A stretch of 64,000 nucleotides of DNA from Paenibacillus agri (GTDB lineage: Bacteria; Bacillota; Bacilli; Paenibacillales; Paenibacillaceae): the NCBI RefSeq assembly GCF_013359945.1, contig NZ_JABWCS010000193.1, positions 1-64,000 on the forward strand, in the 5' to 3' direction. The translations under genes were made by a program, and so were the position numbers. Shown here in pieces: positions 17,796 through 25,991 of this stretch. Position 1 is the first letter of the stretch. Every line of letters begins with the position of its first letter. The notes beneath the pieces were generated by a model, which worked only from the letters and a program-made list of their open reading frames with translations, did not search any database and was not told where the DNA came from.

Positions 17796-18743
17796 ATGAA
17801 ATATAAATCTCTGGAGCTGGATAAACCGTTAACATACGAACTGGAGGGGCTGGAAGTTGGGGTCACCTCTAATTGTAATTTCCGCTGCGATTACTGCTGT
17901 GCCTACAACCGGAATGATGGGCAAAGTATCGATGGCAAGGAAGTGATTCGTATTCTGGAAGAACTGCCCGGGCTCAAAAGAGTACGTCTGTCCGGCGGTG
18001 AAGTAACATTGAAATATCAGGATTGCGTAGAGATTGTAGCTTACTGTGCCTCACGTGGTATTCAGACGCAGCTGAACTCCAATGGCAGTCTGCTTAGCGC
18101 TGAACGAATCGATAAATTGGTGGAAGCTGGATTGACCACTATACATATTTCCTTCAACTTCACTACGGCAGAGGCCTTCTCCAAGTATTATAATATCCAC
18201 CCAAGTATCTACAAGAAGATTAGAGAAAATATCAGCCTCTTTGCGGCGACCCCGGTGGACACCGTACTGGAGACGCTGCTGTTCAGCGAAACCCAGGATA
18301 ACATGAAGGAAATTAGTGATCACGTTTATGATATGGGTGTACGTACGCATGAGATTCAGAACAGCATCATTATGGGACATACTGGCTGGAAAGCTATAGC
18401 CGCCCGGGAGCAGCTCAAACAGGCTGTTAACGATTTGATCTCCCGTAAAAAAGACGATACCACACTCTACTTTACTTGTATGGACCGCTTTATGGAGGAG
18501 ATGGGCTTCCAGGAACAGCCGGGAGTGTATTTCCCGCACTGCATCGAGGGCAAGAAACAGCTCCATCTGCATGGCAACGGCGATATCCTGATCTCCGAAC
18601 TGTGTCATCCTGTTATCATCGGCAACATTTATAATGGAACTTCCCTGAAGAATCTCTACAGCAGTATGCCAGGACCACTGGCTCAATTTCTGGATAAGCA
18701 GCCTTGTCCAGCGAGGGATGCTTTGTTTCCGCAAAAGGTCTAA
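17796..18743 (+). CDS. Radical SAM protein, substrate unknown
   Basis: A 315-residue protein whose iron-sulfur motif CNFRCDYC (C27, C31, C34) defines the radical SAM superfamily. It is followed by RLSGGEVTLK, the SAM-binding GGE strand, and TQLNSNGSLL. The arrangement resembles MoaA/SPASM-type enzymes. The C-terminal part has further cysteines (FPHCIEG, LISELCHP, KQPCPAR) around an IGNIYNGTSLKNLY segment, like the auxiliary-cluster region of SPASM or twitch domains. The ATG at 17796 is preferred over the GTG at 17790 because GGAGGA ends only 3 nt before the GTG but 9 nt before the ATG. No precursor peptide or molybdopterin gene is adjacent. It is a lone gene bounded by terminators. Confidence 0.82.
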   Translation: MKYKSLELDKPLTYELEGLEVGVTSNCNFRCDYCCAYNRNDGQSIDGKEVIRILEELPGLKRVRLSGGEVTLKYQDCVEIVAYCASRGIQTQLNSNGSLLSAERIDKLVEAGLTTIHISFNFTTAEAFSKYYNIHPSIYKKIRENISLFAATPVDTVLETLLFSETQDNMKEISDHVYDMGVRTHEIQNSIIMGHTGWKAIAAREQLKQAVNDLISRKKDDTTLYFTCMDRFMEEMGFQEQPGVYFPHCIEGKKQLHLHGNGDILISELCHPVIIGNIYNGTSLKNLYSSMPGPLAQFLDKQPCPARDALFPQKV

Positions 18744-18786
18744 AGGACCGGATACTACCCCATAAAGTAGGATGAAAGACCAGGCA

Positions 18787-18812
18787 GGGCGGTGGGAAAA
18801 CCGCCTTTTTTT
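18787..18812 (+). terminator. Terminator of the radical SAM gene
   Basis: GGCGGT...ACCGCC hairpin followed by seven T. Confidence 0.85.
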
Positions 18813-18994
18813 CATTCATTTAAACTTTTAAAACATTAAAATTTACATTTCGACAAAATATGATCTATTTTATTGTTTTTCGACTTTTTATATTCATTAA
18901 CCCGGGCCCACATCCGATAGTAATGGTAATAAAATTGATTGCAATAATTGAATTCCTGACAAGATTAGATCATGCCGGAAGGGTGTCGAGTACG

Positions 18995-21028
18995 ATGAAG
19001 ATTCGAATGAAATTATCGGTTATGCTGATTGTAGTAACACTGTTTTCCACTGCAGTAATGGGTATATTTACCTACAACAAGTCAACCCACACGATACTCA
19101 ATCTCACAGAATCTTCAATGGAGCAAGTTACGGACAACAAAGCAGAGAATATTGAAGCCATGATCGACAAGGAAAAGAGAAGTATTGCATTGGTTGCCGG
19201 ACAGACGGAGATCGCCGAACTGCTCCAAAAAGCGGGAAAAGGAGCAATTCAGGCCGGAGACCCTTTGCAAAATGAGGTGAACAATAAGCTGCAGGGCCTG
19301 GTGAAAGACGCCGGCAATCTGGAGCATATGTTCGTGGTTGATATGGATGGGACGATCGTCGGAGACAGCGACACGAAATTGCTGGGAGTTAGCGTAGGGG
19401 ATAGAGCCTATACGAAAAGCGTACTGGCCTCCGGTGCGCCGGTGATCAGCGAGACCCTGAAGTCAAAATCGACGGGTGCGTTCATCATTGCTTTTGTTCA
19501 CCCGGTGAAGAGTGACGGCAAAATGGTCGGATTCATAGCCTCTGCCGTAACGGCCAATAGTATCACACAATATTTGGATAATACCAAAGCAGTTAATGCC
19601 CCATCTTCCTATGCTTACCTTGTGGATGAGACAGGAATTATTCTCTATCATCCCGATGAAAGTAAAGTAGGAACCGCTGTGGAGAACGCACAAATCAAGT
19701 CTGTCGTAGAGCAGGTTAAAGCTGGGGTTATGCCAAAGGACGCTTCTGTGGAATATGTTTATAAAGGTTCGGAGAAGAAAGCCTCTTACACGGTGCTTTC
19801 TGATACGAAATGGACACTGGTATTGACCGGCGATATTCACGAAATCAAGAAACCGGCTGAAGAGATGACGAAGTTTATTTTGTTGTTGGGTCTGGGGATT
19901 CTGTTGGTTACTTTAATCACCGGATTATGGCTGGCAGGTAGAATCTCGTCTCCGATTGTTAAGCTGACGGAGATGATTAATCGGACGGCCAAGCTGGACC
20001 TGAAGTATGATGCACAGTACGAGTATTTGAAAAAGAATAGGGATGAGACAGGCACCATTGCCAAGGCAATGTTCGAGACACGAGTAGTGCTTAGGGAGAT
20101 GGCTGGCAGCCTGCTTGCGATCTCGACCAAGGTGCTGGGCAATGCTGAAACGCTGGAAAAGCTATCAAGTGAGGTACGCGAAAATGCGCATGACAACTCG
20201 ACCACAGCAGAGCAGCTGTCAGCGGGTATGGAGGAGACGGCGGCTTCAACTGAGGAAATGACAGCAGCCATCCATGAGATTGAGACCCATGTACATATGA
20301 TTTCCGGTAGAGCCAGGGAGGGTGCAGAAGTGTCCAGCCAGATTACGCAGCGGGCGCTGGCACTCCAGCATGATGCGATGTCATCTACGGATAAGGCCAA
20401 AGCGATCTATGAATCTGTACGTACCGATATGGAAAAAGCGATCGAGCGCTCACATGCCATTGCGGAGATCAATGTACTGACCGATACGATTCTCTCGATT
20501 ACGAGTCAGACGAATCTTTTGGCCTTGAATGCGGCGATCGAGGCTGCGCGGGCGGGGGAAGCAGGCAGGGGATTCGCGGTAGTTGCCGGGGAGATTCGCA
20601 AGCTGGCAGAGAAATCCTCTGCGACAGCTGCGGGTATTCAGGGCGTTGTGCAGAATGTGTATTCTTCTGTTGAACAAATGAAAGACAACTCCGAGGCGAT
20701 CCTTGCTTTTATCGACCAAAATGTTCTAGGGGACTACGGGCGACTGGTTGAGGTCAGTGAGCGCTATAATACGGATGCTCAGATGGTCAATGCACTGATG
20801 CATCAATTCGAATCCGCTGCGGATCACTTGAGTGAGGGTGTAACGAGCATTACCGTTGCTGTAAATCAAGTGGCAGCAACAGTGAATGAAGGCGCCGTTG
20901 GCGTGCAGGATATTGCAGTAAAAACGGCGGATATTGTGGAAAAGAGCTTTGAAGAAGCCGCGATGGCAGATGCTAACACACAGAGTGCCAAGGAAATGCT
21001 GGCACTTGTGGAGAAATTTAAAATTTAG
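18995..21028 (+). CDS. Methyl-accepting chemotaxis protein with extracellular Cache domain
   Basis: A 677-residue chemoreceptor. Transmembrane helix 1 (about 8-28) is followed by an extracellular dCache-like sensor (about 35-275) and helix 2 (about 288-310, [22 protein letters not shown]). A HAMP domain comes next, then the cytoplasmic coiled coil. The signalling tip [20 protein letters not shown] lies near residues 505-530, where CheA and CheW bind. The frame stays open 135 nt further upstream. The ATG at 18995 is preferred because it gives a normal N-terminus ([14 protein letters not shown]) directly before TM1 and has a GAAGGG site upstream, whereas the extension is an odd low-complexity segment. 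The gene is monocistronic. The ligand is not predictable, though dCache domains commonly bind amino acids or small carboxylates. Confidence 0.93.
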   Translation: MKIRMKLSVMLIVVTLFSTAVMGIFTYNKSTHTILNLTESSMEQVTDNKAENIEAMIDKEKRSIALVAGQTEIAELLQKAGKGAIQAGDPLQNEVNNKLQGLVKDAGNLEHMFVVDMDGTIVGDSDTKLLGVSVGDRAYTKSVLASGAPVISETLKSKSTGAFIIAFVHPVKSDGKMVGFIASAVTANSITQYLDNTKAVNAPSSYAYLVDETGIILYHPDESKVGTAVENAQIKSVVEQVKAGVMPKDASVEYVYKGSEKKASYTVLSDTKWTLVLTGDIHEIKKPAEEMTKFILLLGLGILLVTLITGLWLAGRISSPIVKLTEMINRTAKLDLKYDAQYEYLKKNRDETGTIAKAMFETRVVLREMAGSLLAISTKVLGNAETLEKLSSEVRENAHDNSTTAEQLSAGMEETAASTEEMTAAIHEIETHVHMISGRAREGAEVSSQITQRALALQHDAMSSTDKAKAIYESVRTDMEKAIERSHAIAEINVLTDTILSITSQTNLLALNAAIEAARAGEAGRGFAVVAGEIRKLAEKSSATAAGIQGVVQNVYSSVEQMKDNSEAILAFIDQNVLGDYGRLVEVSERYNTDAQMVNALMHQFESAADHLSEGVTSITVAVNQVAATVNEGAVGVQDIAVKTADIVEKSFEEAAMADANTQSAKEMLALVEKFKI

Positions 21029-21172
21029 AACAAGCTGTTATTAGGCGAATGCAAGAAGGTAACAGATAGCGACAAGGAGCGAACGTTGTTCTTATAGCAT
21101 GTGTTGGGGCGGTCCCACAACCTGGTATATTCTTTGTTGAGATAAGGCCCATTTGCTTAAAAAATAATGCTT

Positions 21173-21224
21173 AAAAAGAACATGGCGGTCTTAGGAGGAT
21201 TCCTGAACCCGCCATGTTCTTTTT
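21173..21224 (+). terminator. Long terminator-like hairpin after the chemoreceptor
   Basis: A 16-bp stem AAAAAGAACATGGCGG / CCGCCATGTTCTTTTT with a 20-nt loop that itself contains AGGA/TCCT. It is symmetric enough to act in both directions. Confidence 0.8.
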
Positions 21225-21253
21225 GTGGTCGACGCCCCTTGAGCAAAGGATGG

Positions 21254-21309
21254 GCTAACGAAAGGCTAACGATTGCTAACGAATTGCTAACGATTGCTAA
21301 CGAATTGCT
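21254..21309 (+). repeat. Short tandem repeat, unit GCTAACGATT/GCTAACGAATT
   Basis: Five successive near-identical 10-11-nt units beginning GCTAACGA. They lie just upstream of the four-arm element at 21339, whose arms also begin TAACG. Confidence 0.8.
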
Positions 21310-21338
21310 TCAGAAAGTTGAAGCTCATGCATGGGGGC

Positions 21339-21523
21339 TAACGGACCCTATTGTCGTTATTTGCACATCAAGCAGCATCTGGAACATGTAACGGACTCAG
21401 GGGACGCTATTTCCTCTCAAACAGTGCGTTTTAAACAGGATTTCTGCTCATAACGTCCTTGGAGTCCGTTAATTTCTGAAATGGTCGGGTTATTCGGAGA
21501 TAACGTCTCTGGGGTCCGTTACC
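21339..21523 (+). repeat. Second four-arm intergenic element (TAACGGAC family)
   Basis: There are two forward units, 21339-21364 (TAACGGACCC...CGTTATTT) and 21389-21414 (TAACGGACTC...GCTATTTCC). Two reverse-complement units follow at 21450-21475 and 21498-21523 (ATAACGTC...GTCCGTTA). Spacing between unit starts is about 50 nt on both sides and the centre is 35 nt, so the outer and inner arms can pair in a nested hairpin. No supportable gene lies between 21029 and 21787. A 74-codon open frame here overlaps the terminator and repeats and is not believed. Confidence 0.7.
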
Positions 21524-21787
21524 AGACAGAACAAGAAGCAAGCTAGCTCTACCACATCACGTTTTTGAATTAGTATGATAAAGCCCCTCTCTCGTAGCAG
21601 GGTTTATGATTATTTCTTTCTACATGAAGGGGACCGTGCACTTTTGGGACAACCCTTTTTAATGAAGATGCCTGTGCTCGTCTGGTTTCCGGTTGTTTGG
21701 AACATACTGTTAATTATAAATGAGCACGTGGGCTGCCTTCCTGAACGGCAGATAACGTGTAGTCGTTCTGAACAAGGGGCTGAAAGA

Positions 21788-23416
21788 ATGTACGGGGTAA
21801 TGCTAGTTGATGATGAGAAGAGTGTCCGCAGCAGCATCAAGTCCAAGATTGACTGGAAGGCTGCGGGGTTCGAGATTGTGTTAGAGGCGGGGAGCGGAAG
21901 CGAGGCGTTGAAGCTATTGAAGCGAAAGCCCTTGCCCCAGGTAATTATCTCGGATATGCGGATGCCGCAGATGGAAGGAATCGAATTCATCCGGATCTGC
22001 AAGGAAAAGTATCCCGGTCTGCGGACAGTGGCGCTGTCGGGATACTCTGACTTCGAGGATCTCCGCGAAGCCGTCAGACTTGGCGTGAAGGATTACTTGC
22101 TGAAGCCTGTTGCGCGCGACGAACTGAATGCACTGCTGGCCAAACTTGCCGCTGATCTTCGCGAAGGACAGGCCACTGCTCAGCCTTCTAGGCTAAAAGC
22201 GAAAACGGCTGTACGAAGCGAGCAGCTGTGGCTTCTACAGGAGGATTATCTGCTGCAACTGGTGAAGGGGGAGTGGTACAGCACCAGAGCTGTGAGAGAA
22301 CGGCTTGCGAAGCTGGGATTGGCTCCACTTGCCGGGAATGACCTGCAGGGGCAGTTTGCGGCAGTGGAGATGCATCTGCCGCCTGCATGGGCGACTGAGC
22401 GGCAGGAACGGCGCGAATTGCTGTATCAAGGTTTTCAAGGGTTATGCCGTGAGACGGCAGCCATGTGGAAAGGCGTTTATCCGTTCAGCGATTTCGGGAA
22501 CCCGACAATGATGTATTTCCTGATCTCTTTTAAGAAGGAGGCCGCACAAGAGAACAAAAGCACCCGGTTCTTACAGGAACTACAAAAGGCTGCTGGATCC
22601 AAGCTGACCCTGAACAGTGTAGCAGGAGTCGGGATGGAATTCAGAGGTCTTAAGAACTTGAAGAGCGGATTTGCTTCTGCGCTGTGGAATTGGAGCCGCA
22701 GCAGGGAGGGCGATGCCGATAATGGGACGGACCTTAAGACCCTGCCCGCATTCTCTCCAGGTACGGAACGAAAGCTGGCAAATAGCATTGAGCTTTGCGA
22801 GATGCAGGCTGTCCGTGAACAACTGGAGGGTATTTTTACAAATGAGCGTGTAGAAGATCATTCTGACGCTGAGTACAACTTTCTGGCGCTGCGAAGCCAA
22901 CTGCTCTTGGTGGCTCTGGCCGGGAAGTATGCTTCTGGCGGTTCCTCGCTTCAGAAGTATCTATGGAATGGACAGTCGCTGCTTTCCGGTCATCGCTCCC
23001 GTGAATGGTTGCTGGAAGATCTCAGCGAAAGGGCTCAGCTTGTGATAGAGGAAGTGAAGAAGACTGAAAATCGGGATGGAGTGCTGCTGGTCGAGGCGGT
23101 CAGAAAGTACGTAGAGGTCAATTATGGTTACGAATTGAGGCTTCCAATCCTGGCGAACAAATACCATATGAATGAAGCAGACTTGTCGCGGTTGTTCAAG
23201 CAGCATGTCGGTTCCAGTTTGAGTGGCTATTTGGGTGGTGTGAGGGCAGCAAAAGCTGAGCCATTCCTTCAGGAGAACATACTGAAGCTCTCCGATATTG
23301 CTGTGGTCGTCGGTTATGCAGGACCAGATGAGTTCAGCGCTGCTTTCAAGAAGCACTACGGCAAGACCCCCAAAGAGTATCGGGAGCGCTATAATAAGAT
23401 GCGTTCAGAGGCATAG
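21788..23416 (+). CDS. YesN/AraC-type response regulator, orphan
   Basis: A 542-residue two-component regulator. The receiver domain (about 1-120) has the acidic pair DDE (8-10), the phospho-acceptor D56 in VIISDMRMP and the LKPV lysine region. A roughly 300-residue middle part is poorly conserved, as is usual for YesN proteins. The C-terminal 100 residues are an AraC double helix-turn-helix with LPILANKYHMNEADLSRLFKQ and a closing GYAGPDEFSAAFKKHYGKTPKEYRE. Such regulators usually sit beside a YesM sensor kinase and sugar transport genes in Paenibacillus. Here neither is adjacent, so the partner must be elsewhere. The ATG at 21788 follows AAGGGG at proper spacing. The open frame reaching 21575 gives an implausible extension in front of the receiver domain. 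Confidence 0.9.
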   Translation: MYGVMLVDDEKSVRSSIKSKIDWKAAGFEIVLEAGSGSEALKLLKRKPLPQVIISDMRMPQMEGIEFIRICKEKYPGLRTVALSGYSDFEDLREAVRLGVKDYLLKPVARDELNALLAKLAADLREGQATAQPSRLKAKTAVRSEQLWLLQEDYLLQLVKGEWYSTRAVRERLAKLGLAPLAGNDLQGQFAAVEMHLPPAWATERQERRELLYQGFQGLCRETAAMWKGVYPFSDFGNPTMMYFLISFKKEAAQENKSTRFLQELQKAAGSKLTLNSVAGVGMEFRGLKNLKSGFASALWNWSRSREGDADNGTDLKTLPAFSPGTERKLANSIELCEMQAVREQLEGIFTNERVEDHSDAEYNFLALRSQLLLVALAGKYASGGSSLQKYLWNGQSLLSGHRSREWLLEDLSERAQLVIEEVKKTENRDGVLLVEAVRKYVEVNYGYELRLPILANKYHMNEADLSRLFKQHVGSSLSGYLGGVRAAKAEPFLQENILKLSDIAVVVGYAGPDEFSAAFKKHYGKTPKEYRERYNKMRSEA

Positions 23417-23480
23417 GAAAACACCTCCAAGGATGTCTTTCTACCATAAAGACAAGCTTCCATTCTCTTGAAGGTGTTTT
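23417..23480 (+). terminator. Nested hairpin terminator after the YesN regulator
   Basis: AAAACACCTCCAAG / CTTGAAGGTGTTTT outer stem with an inner GTCTTT/AAAGAC hairpin (23435-23453). It lies between the regulator and the convergent hisS gene. Confidence 0.6.
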
Positions 23481-23587
23481 GATTTGTCTCACGTTATGGG
23501 GGCTGCCGCGCGCCCATCTTATACCGGAAGATGATCCACAGGGATTTCTTGAGGCGCCAGCTCACTTTTTGATCCACTAACGAATAG

Positions 23588-24865
23588 CTACTTGGTGATC
23601 AGGTAGATAGCTTCATCTGGCAATACTGCATATTCGCATTGCTCCCGCATATCCTTCAGCCGTACAATCCCTTCACTAGCTTCATTCTCACCGATCAGGA
23701 CCACATATCGGATGCCCTTGGTGGAGGCAGAGGCCAACACTTTTTTGAGCTTCCGCTTCCCGGTCTCAATAGAGGTACGGATACCTTCCTTACGAAGCTG
23801 GGCGGCGGTCATCAGAGCCTGCGCTAGTGTATTGTCGCCTATTGGGACAATCATGACGGAAGCGTTATTCTCATCCATTGGACGTTCACCAAGCAGTGCC
23901 ATAATCGATTCCATACCAAAAGACAATCCAACCGTCGGGTAAGCCATATCCTCCCGTTCAACGAGCTTCCCAATGATGGCGTCATATCTTCCGCCGCCGC
24001 CGAGACTGGAGGTGAAAGTGCCGGAGGCATCGAAAATCTCATATACCGTACCGGTGTAGAAGGAGAGGCCCCGTGACAGGAACGGATCGAATTGACAGAT
24101 CTCCTGCAGCCCGATTTTTGAGATCAGGGTCTGAAGGGCCAGTACCTCCACAGCCCCAGGTTGTCCGGTCAGGTTGTACTTACTACACAGTTGTTCAAAG
24201 CCGGGATTCTCCAGCCCGATCAGTTCGAGAATGGCGGCGGTCGTATCTCCGTTAAGTCCCTTAGCCGTCAGCTCACTTTTCACGCCAGCGACACCGACTT
24301 TTTGCAGCTTATCCAGAGTTAGCATTACCGATAAGCTGTCGGCGGCTGGGACGCCAAGAGCTTCGAGAATTTCGCCCAGAAAACGCCGGTTGTTCCATTT
24401 CATCACGACAGGGATCTCCAGTCTGCGGAAGACTTCGTCTGCGAGCTGCATCAGCTCGGCTTCTGCCTCCGGGCCGGAAATGCCGACGACATCGGCATCA
24501 CATTGCAGGAATTCCCGCAGCCGTCCCCGCTTGACCGGACCGTCACGGAACACTTTTCCGATCTCATAACGCTTGAACGGCAGCTCAATCCCCGGATTCA
24601 GAGCAATCACCTTGGCGAAGGGGATGGTTAGATCATAACGAAGTCCCAATCTGCGTTCTCCCTGATCACTGAGCTGGTACATCTCCTTCAGGATCTCATC
24701 GCCTCCGGCATACTTTGAGGTCAGTAGTTCCAATTCGTTCAGCAATGTGGTCTCCATAGATTCATAATCATATAGCGCGAATTGTTCTTCGAGGAGGGTT
24801 TGAACCTTTTTCCGTAGACGTTGCTCTTTTCCAAAGTAATCATAGGTTCCTTTAACATTTTGCAT
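23588..24865 (-). CDS. hisS: Histidyl-tRNA synthetase, eukaryote/archaea-like clade
   Basis: A 425-residue class II synthetase that charges tRNA-His. Motif 2 lies within RYEIGKVFRDGPVKRGRLREF and is followed by LQCDADVVG. The histidine-binding loop is RGLSFYTGTVYE, motif 3 is in GLSFGMESIMALLG, and the last ~95 residues form the anticodon-binding domain. The LRYDLTIPFAKV and REFLQCDAD stretches resemble eukaryotic and archaeal HisRS (LRYDLTVPFARY, REFYQCDFD) more than the usual bacterial RYERPQKGRYRQFHQ type. It may therefore be a second, horizontally acquired copy (inference; the rest of the genome is unseen). The start at 24865 is chosen because GGAG lies 9 nt upstream. The open frame extending to 24913 runs back to the leader terminator. 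Expression is probably set by the attenuator at 24917-25137. Confidence 0.92.
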   Translation of the reverse strand: MQNVKGTYDYFGKEQRLRKKVQTLLEEQFALYDYESMETTLLNELELLTSKYAGGDEILKEMYQLSDQGERRLGLRYDLTIPFAKVIALNPGIELPFKRYEIGKVFRDGPVKRGRLREFLQCDADVVGISGPEAEAELMQLADEVFRRLEIPVVMKWNNRRFLGEILEALGVPAADSLSVMLTLDKLQKVGVAGVKSELTAKGLNGDTTAAILELIGLENPGFEQLCSKYNLTGQPGAVEVLALQTLISKIGLQEICQFDPFLSRGLSFYTGTVYEIFDASGTFTSSLGGGGRYDAIIGKLVEREDMAYPTVGLSFGMESIMALLGERPMDENNASVMIVPIGDNTLAQALMTAAQLRKEGIRTSIETGKRKLKKVLASASTKGIRYVVLIGENEASEGIVRLKDMREQCEYAVLPDEAIYLITK

Positions 24866-24910
24866 GGTTGGCAGCTCCTTTAAATTGGCATGGTAGTAGA
24901 TAAAAAAGAA

Positions 24911-24946
24911 CAAAAAAACGCGCAGGACCTCTTGGTCCTGCGCGTT
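24911..24946 (-). terminator. Leader terminator (attenuator) of hisS
   Basis: Minus-strand hairpin AACGCGCAGGACC / GGTCCTGCGCGTT (13 bp, 4-nt loop), followed by a U run (24910-24916 region). It sits between the hisS promoter and the hisS start, so it must be conditionally prevented for hisS to be made. Confidence 0.92.
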
Positions 24947-25016
24947 CTCATATGCCGCAGGGAGGCCAAACGCGAAAGCGTTAGCCCACCCTGAATAGTT
25001 ACAGGGGTGCTAACGC
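24947..25016 (-). promoter_or_regulatory. Attenuator arms controlling hisS (leader RNA)
   Basis: On the minus strand, arm 1 GCGTTAGCACCC (25016-25005) can pair with arm 2 GGGTGGGCTAACGC (24991-24978). Arm 2 can instead pair with arms 3-4: CTAACGC with GCGTTTG (24973-24967), and CAGGG with CCCTG (24962-24958). When free, arm 4 CCTGCG (24961-24956) can pair with CGCAGG (24942-24937) in the 5' side of the terminator. The two states, 1:2 plus 4:5 (readthrough) or 2:3-4 plus 5:6 (termination), exclude each other. The GGGTGGG stretch also resembles the T-box core with G opposite tRNA-His discriminator C73. A T-box remains the alternative, although the roughly 110-nt leader before it is short for a Stem I. 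Confidence 0.65.
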
Positions 25017-25072
25017 TGTTTGTAGTAATGATGGAGTTGATTCAATATAAGGGTCGTTGTAGTAAGACACAT
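25010..25072 (-). CDS. Putative histidine leader peptide of hisS
   Basis: A 20-codon open frame starting ATG at 25072, with AAAGGAG (25083-25089) 10 nt upstream. It encodes two adjacent histidines (CAT CAT, codons 14-15, within LHHYY) and stops at TAG 25012-25010. The stop lies inside attenuator arm 1. The histidine codons end about 12 nt before arm 1. A ribosome waiting for His-tRNA would leave arm 1 free, while one at the stop codon would cover it. This geometry is what makes it look functional. An overlapping frame starting further upstream also has a His-His pair but lacks a ribosome site. Confidence 0.55.
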   Translation of the reverse strand: MCLTTTTLILNQLHHYYKQR

Positions 25073-25108
25073 GGTGAATCAGCTCCTTTTTCTTCATGAT
25101 TACAGCAG

Positions 25109-25137
25109 ATTATAACGGATAATGTTATGTCTTGCAA
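25109..25137 (-). promoter_or_regulatory. Promoter of the hisS transcript
   Basis: Minus strand TTGCAA (25137-25132), 17-nt spacer, TATAAT (25114-25109). Transcription would start near 25102, giving a leader of about 235 nt before the hisS ATG. Confidence 0.8.
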
Positions 25138-25310
25138 GTCAATACTTTTCATGTGGTCTCAAATAAGGTAGGCGAATGGCTGTGTGTAGGCTATAATGAG
25201 ACGTCCATGTGAATCCACTTCATAATGCGGATTTCAATCCGAAGGCACACTTATGGATTTGTGAAATGGATTCATTGTACTATTATTTATCGCGAAAAGG
25301 GAGCAAACCC

Positions 25311-25961
25311 ATGAACACCTCACACATTATTTCCCGCACAGAGGATTTTGTACAGGAGCAACTGGGCCAGGATACGACGGGCCATGACTGGTGGCATTCC
25401 GATAGAGTCAGAAATACCGCCTGTGCCATTGCGGCGCAGGAACAGGCGGACCCCTTCATCTGTGCCATGGCGGCGCTGCTGCATGATGTCGCCGACGAGA
25501 AATTGAATCCCTCCAAGGAAGCCGGAATGGGGAAGGTCCGCAATTGGCTTCTGTCCTGTCTGGAGGATCATAGTCAGATTGATCATATCCTCGAGATCAT
25601 TGACACTATGTCTTACAGCGGTGGTGGTGGGCAACCGATGAAGACGCTGGAAGGACAGGTAGTGCAGGATGCAGACCGTCTGGATGCACTTGGTGCGGTC
25701 GGTATTGCCCGCACGTTCGTATTCTCGGGAGCGAAAGGACGCCCAATGCATGATCCCGGCCTGCCGCCGCGCGAGGAGTCACTGAAAGCGGAATACCGGG
25801 ATTACAGTAAAGGAACGGCGGTTAATCATTTTTATGAAAAGCTGCTGAAGCTGAAAGATCTGATGAATACGTCTTACGGGCGTAAGCTGGCCGAGGAACG
25901 TCATGGGTTTATGCTTCATTTTCTAGAGGAGTTCTACAAGGAATGGAATGCGGGCAGCTAG
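25311..25961 (+). CDS. HD-domain phosphohydrolase (YedJ-like)
   Basis: A 216-residue metal-dependent phosphohydrolase of the HD superfamily. The metal ligands appear as H29 (HDWWHSDRV), H58-D59 (ALLHDVADEK) and an aspartate in VQDADRLDALG (D120/D122). This is the pattern of the stand-alone HD proteins related to E. coli YedJ and B. subtilis YpgQ, some of which hydrolyse (d)NTPs. The start at 25311 is supported by AAAGGGAG; the open frame reaching 25209 lacks a ribosome site. It is followed 30 nt later by the helicase gene, and the two may be co-transcribed. The physiological substrate is unknown. Confidence 0.87.
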   Translation: MNTSHIISRTEDFVQEQLGQDTTGHDWWHSDRVRNTACAIAAQEQADPFICAMAALLHDVADEKLNPSKEAGMGKVRNWLLSCLEDHSQIDHILEIIDTMSYSGGGGQPMKTLEGQVVQDADRLDALGAVGIARTFVFSGAKGRPMHDPGLPPREESLKAEYRDYSKGTAVNHFYEKLLKLKDLMNTSYGRKLAEERHGFMLHFLEEFYKEWNAGS

Positions 25962-25991
25962 CTGCTACTTGGGTAAAGAAGAGGTTGAATA

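Noticed and set aside
18860-18994. 45-residue N-terminal extension of the chemoreceptor
   Set aside because: It has no ribosome site and an unusual composition. The ATG at 18995 gives the expected short lead before TM1.
21167-21391. 74-codon open frame on the plus strand
   Set aside because: It begins inside a terminator hairpin and runs through the GCTAACG repeat and the first arms of the four-arm element. Composition is not protein-like and there is no ribosome site.
24865-24913. Upstream extension of HisRS by 16 residues
   Set aside because: The longer start would lie at the leader terminator. The ATG at 24865 has a good ribosome site and a normal HisRS N-terminus.
25209-25310. 34-residue extension of the HD-domain protein
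   Set aside because: There is no ribosome site at 25209. AAAGGGAG before 25311 decides the start.
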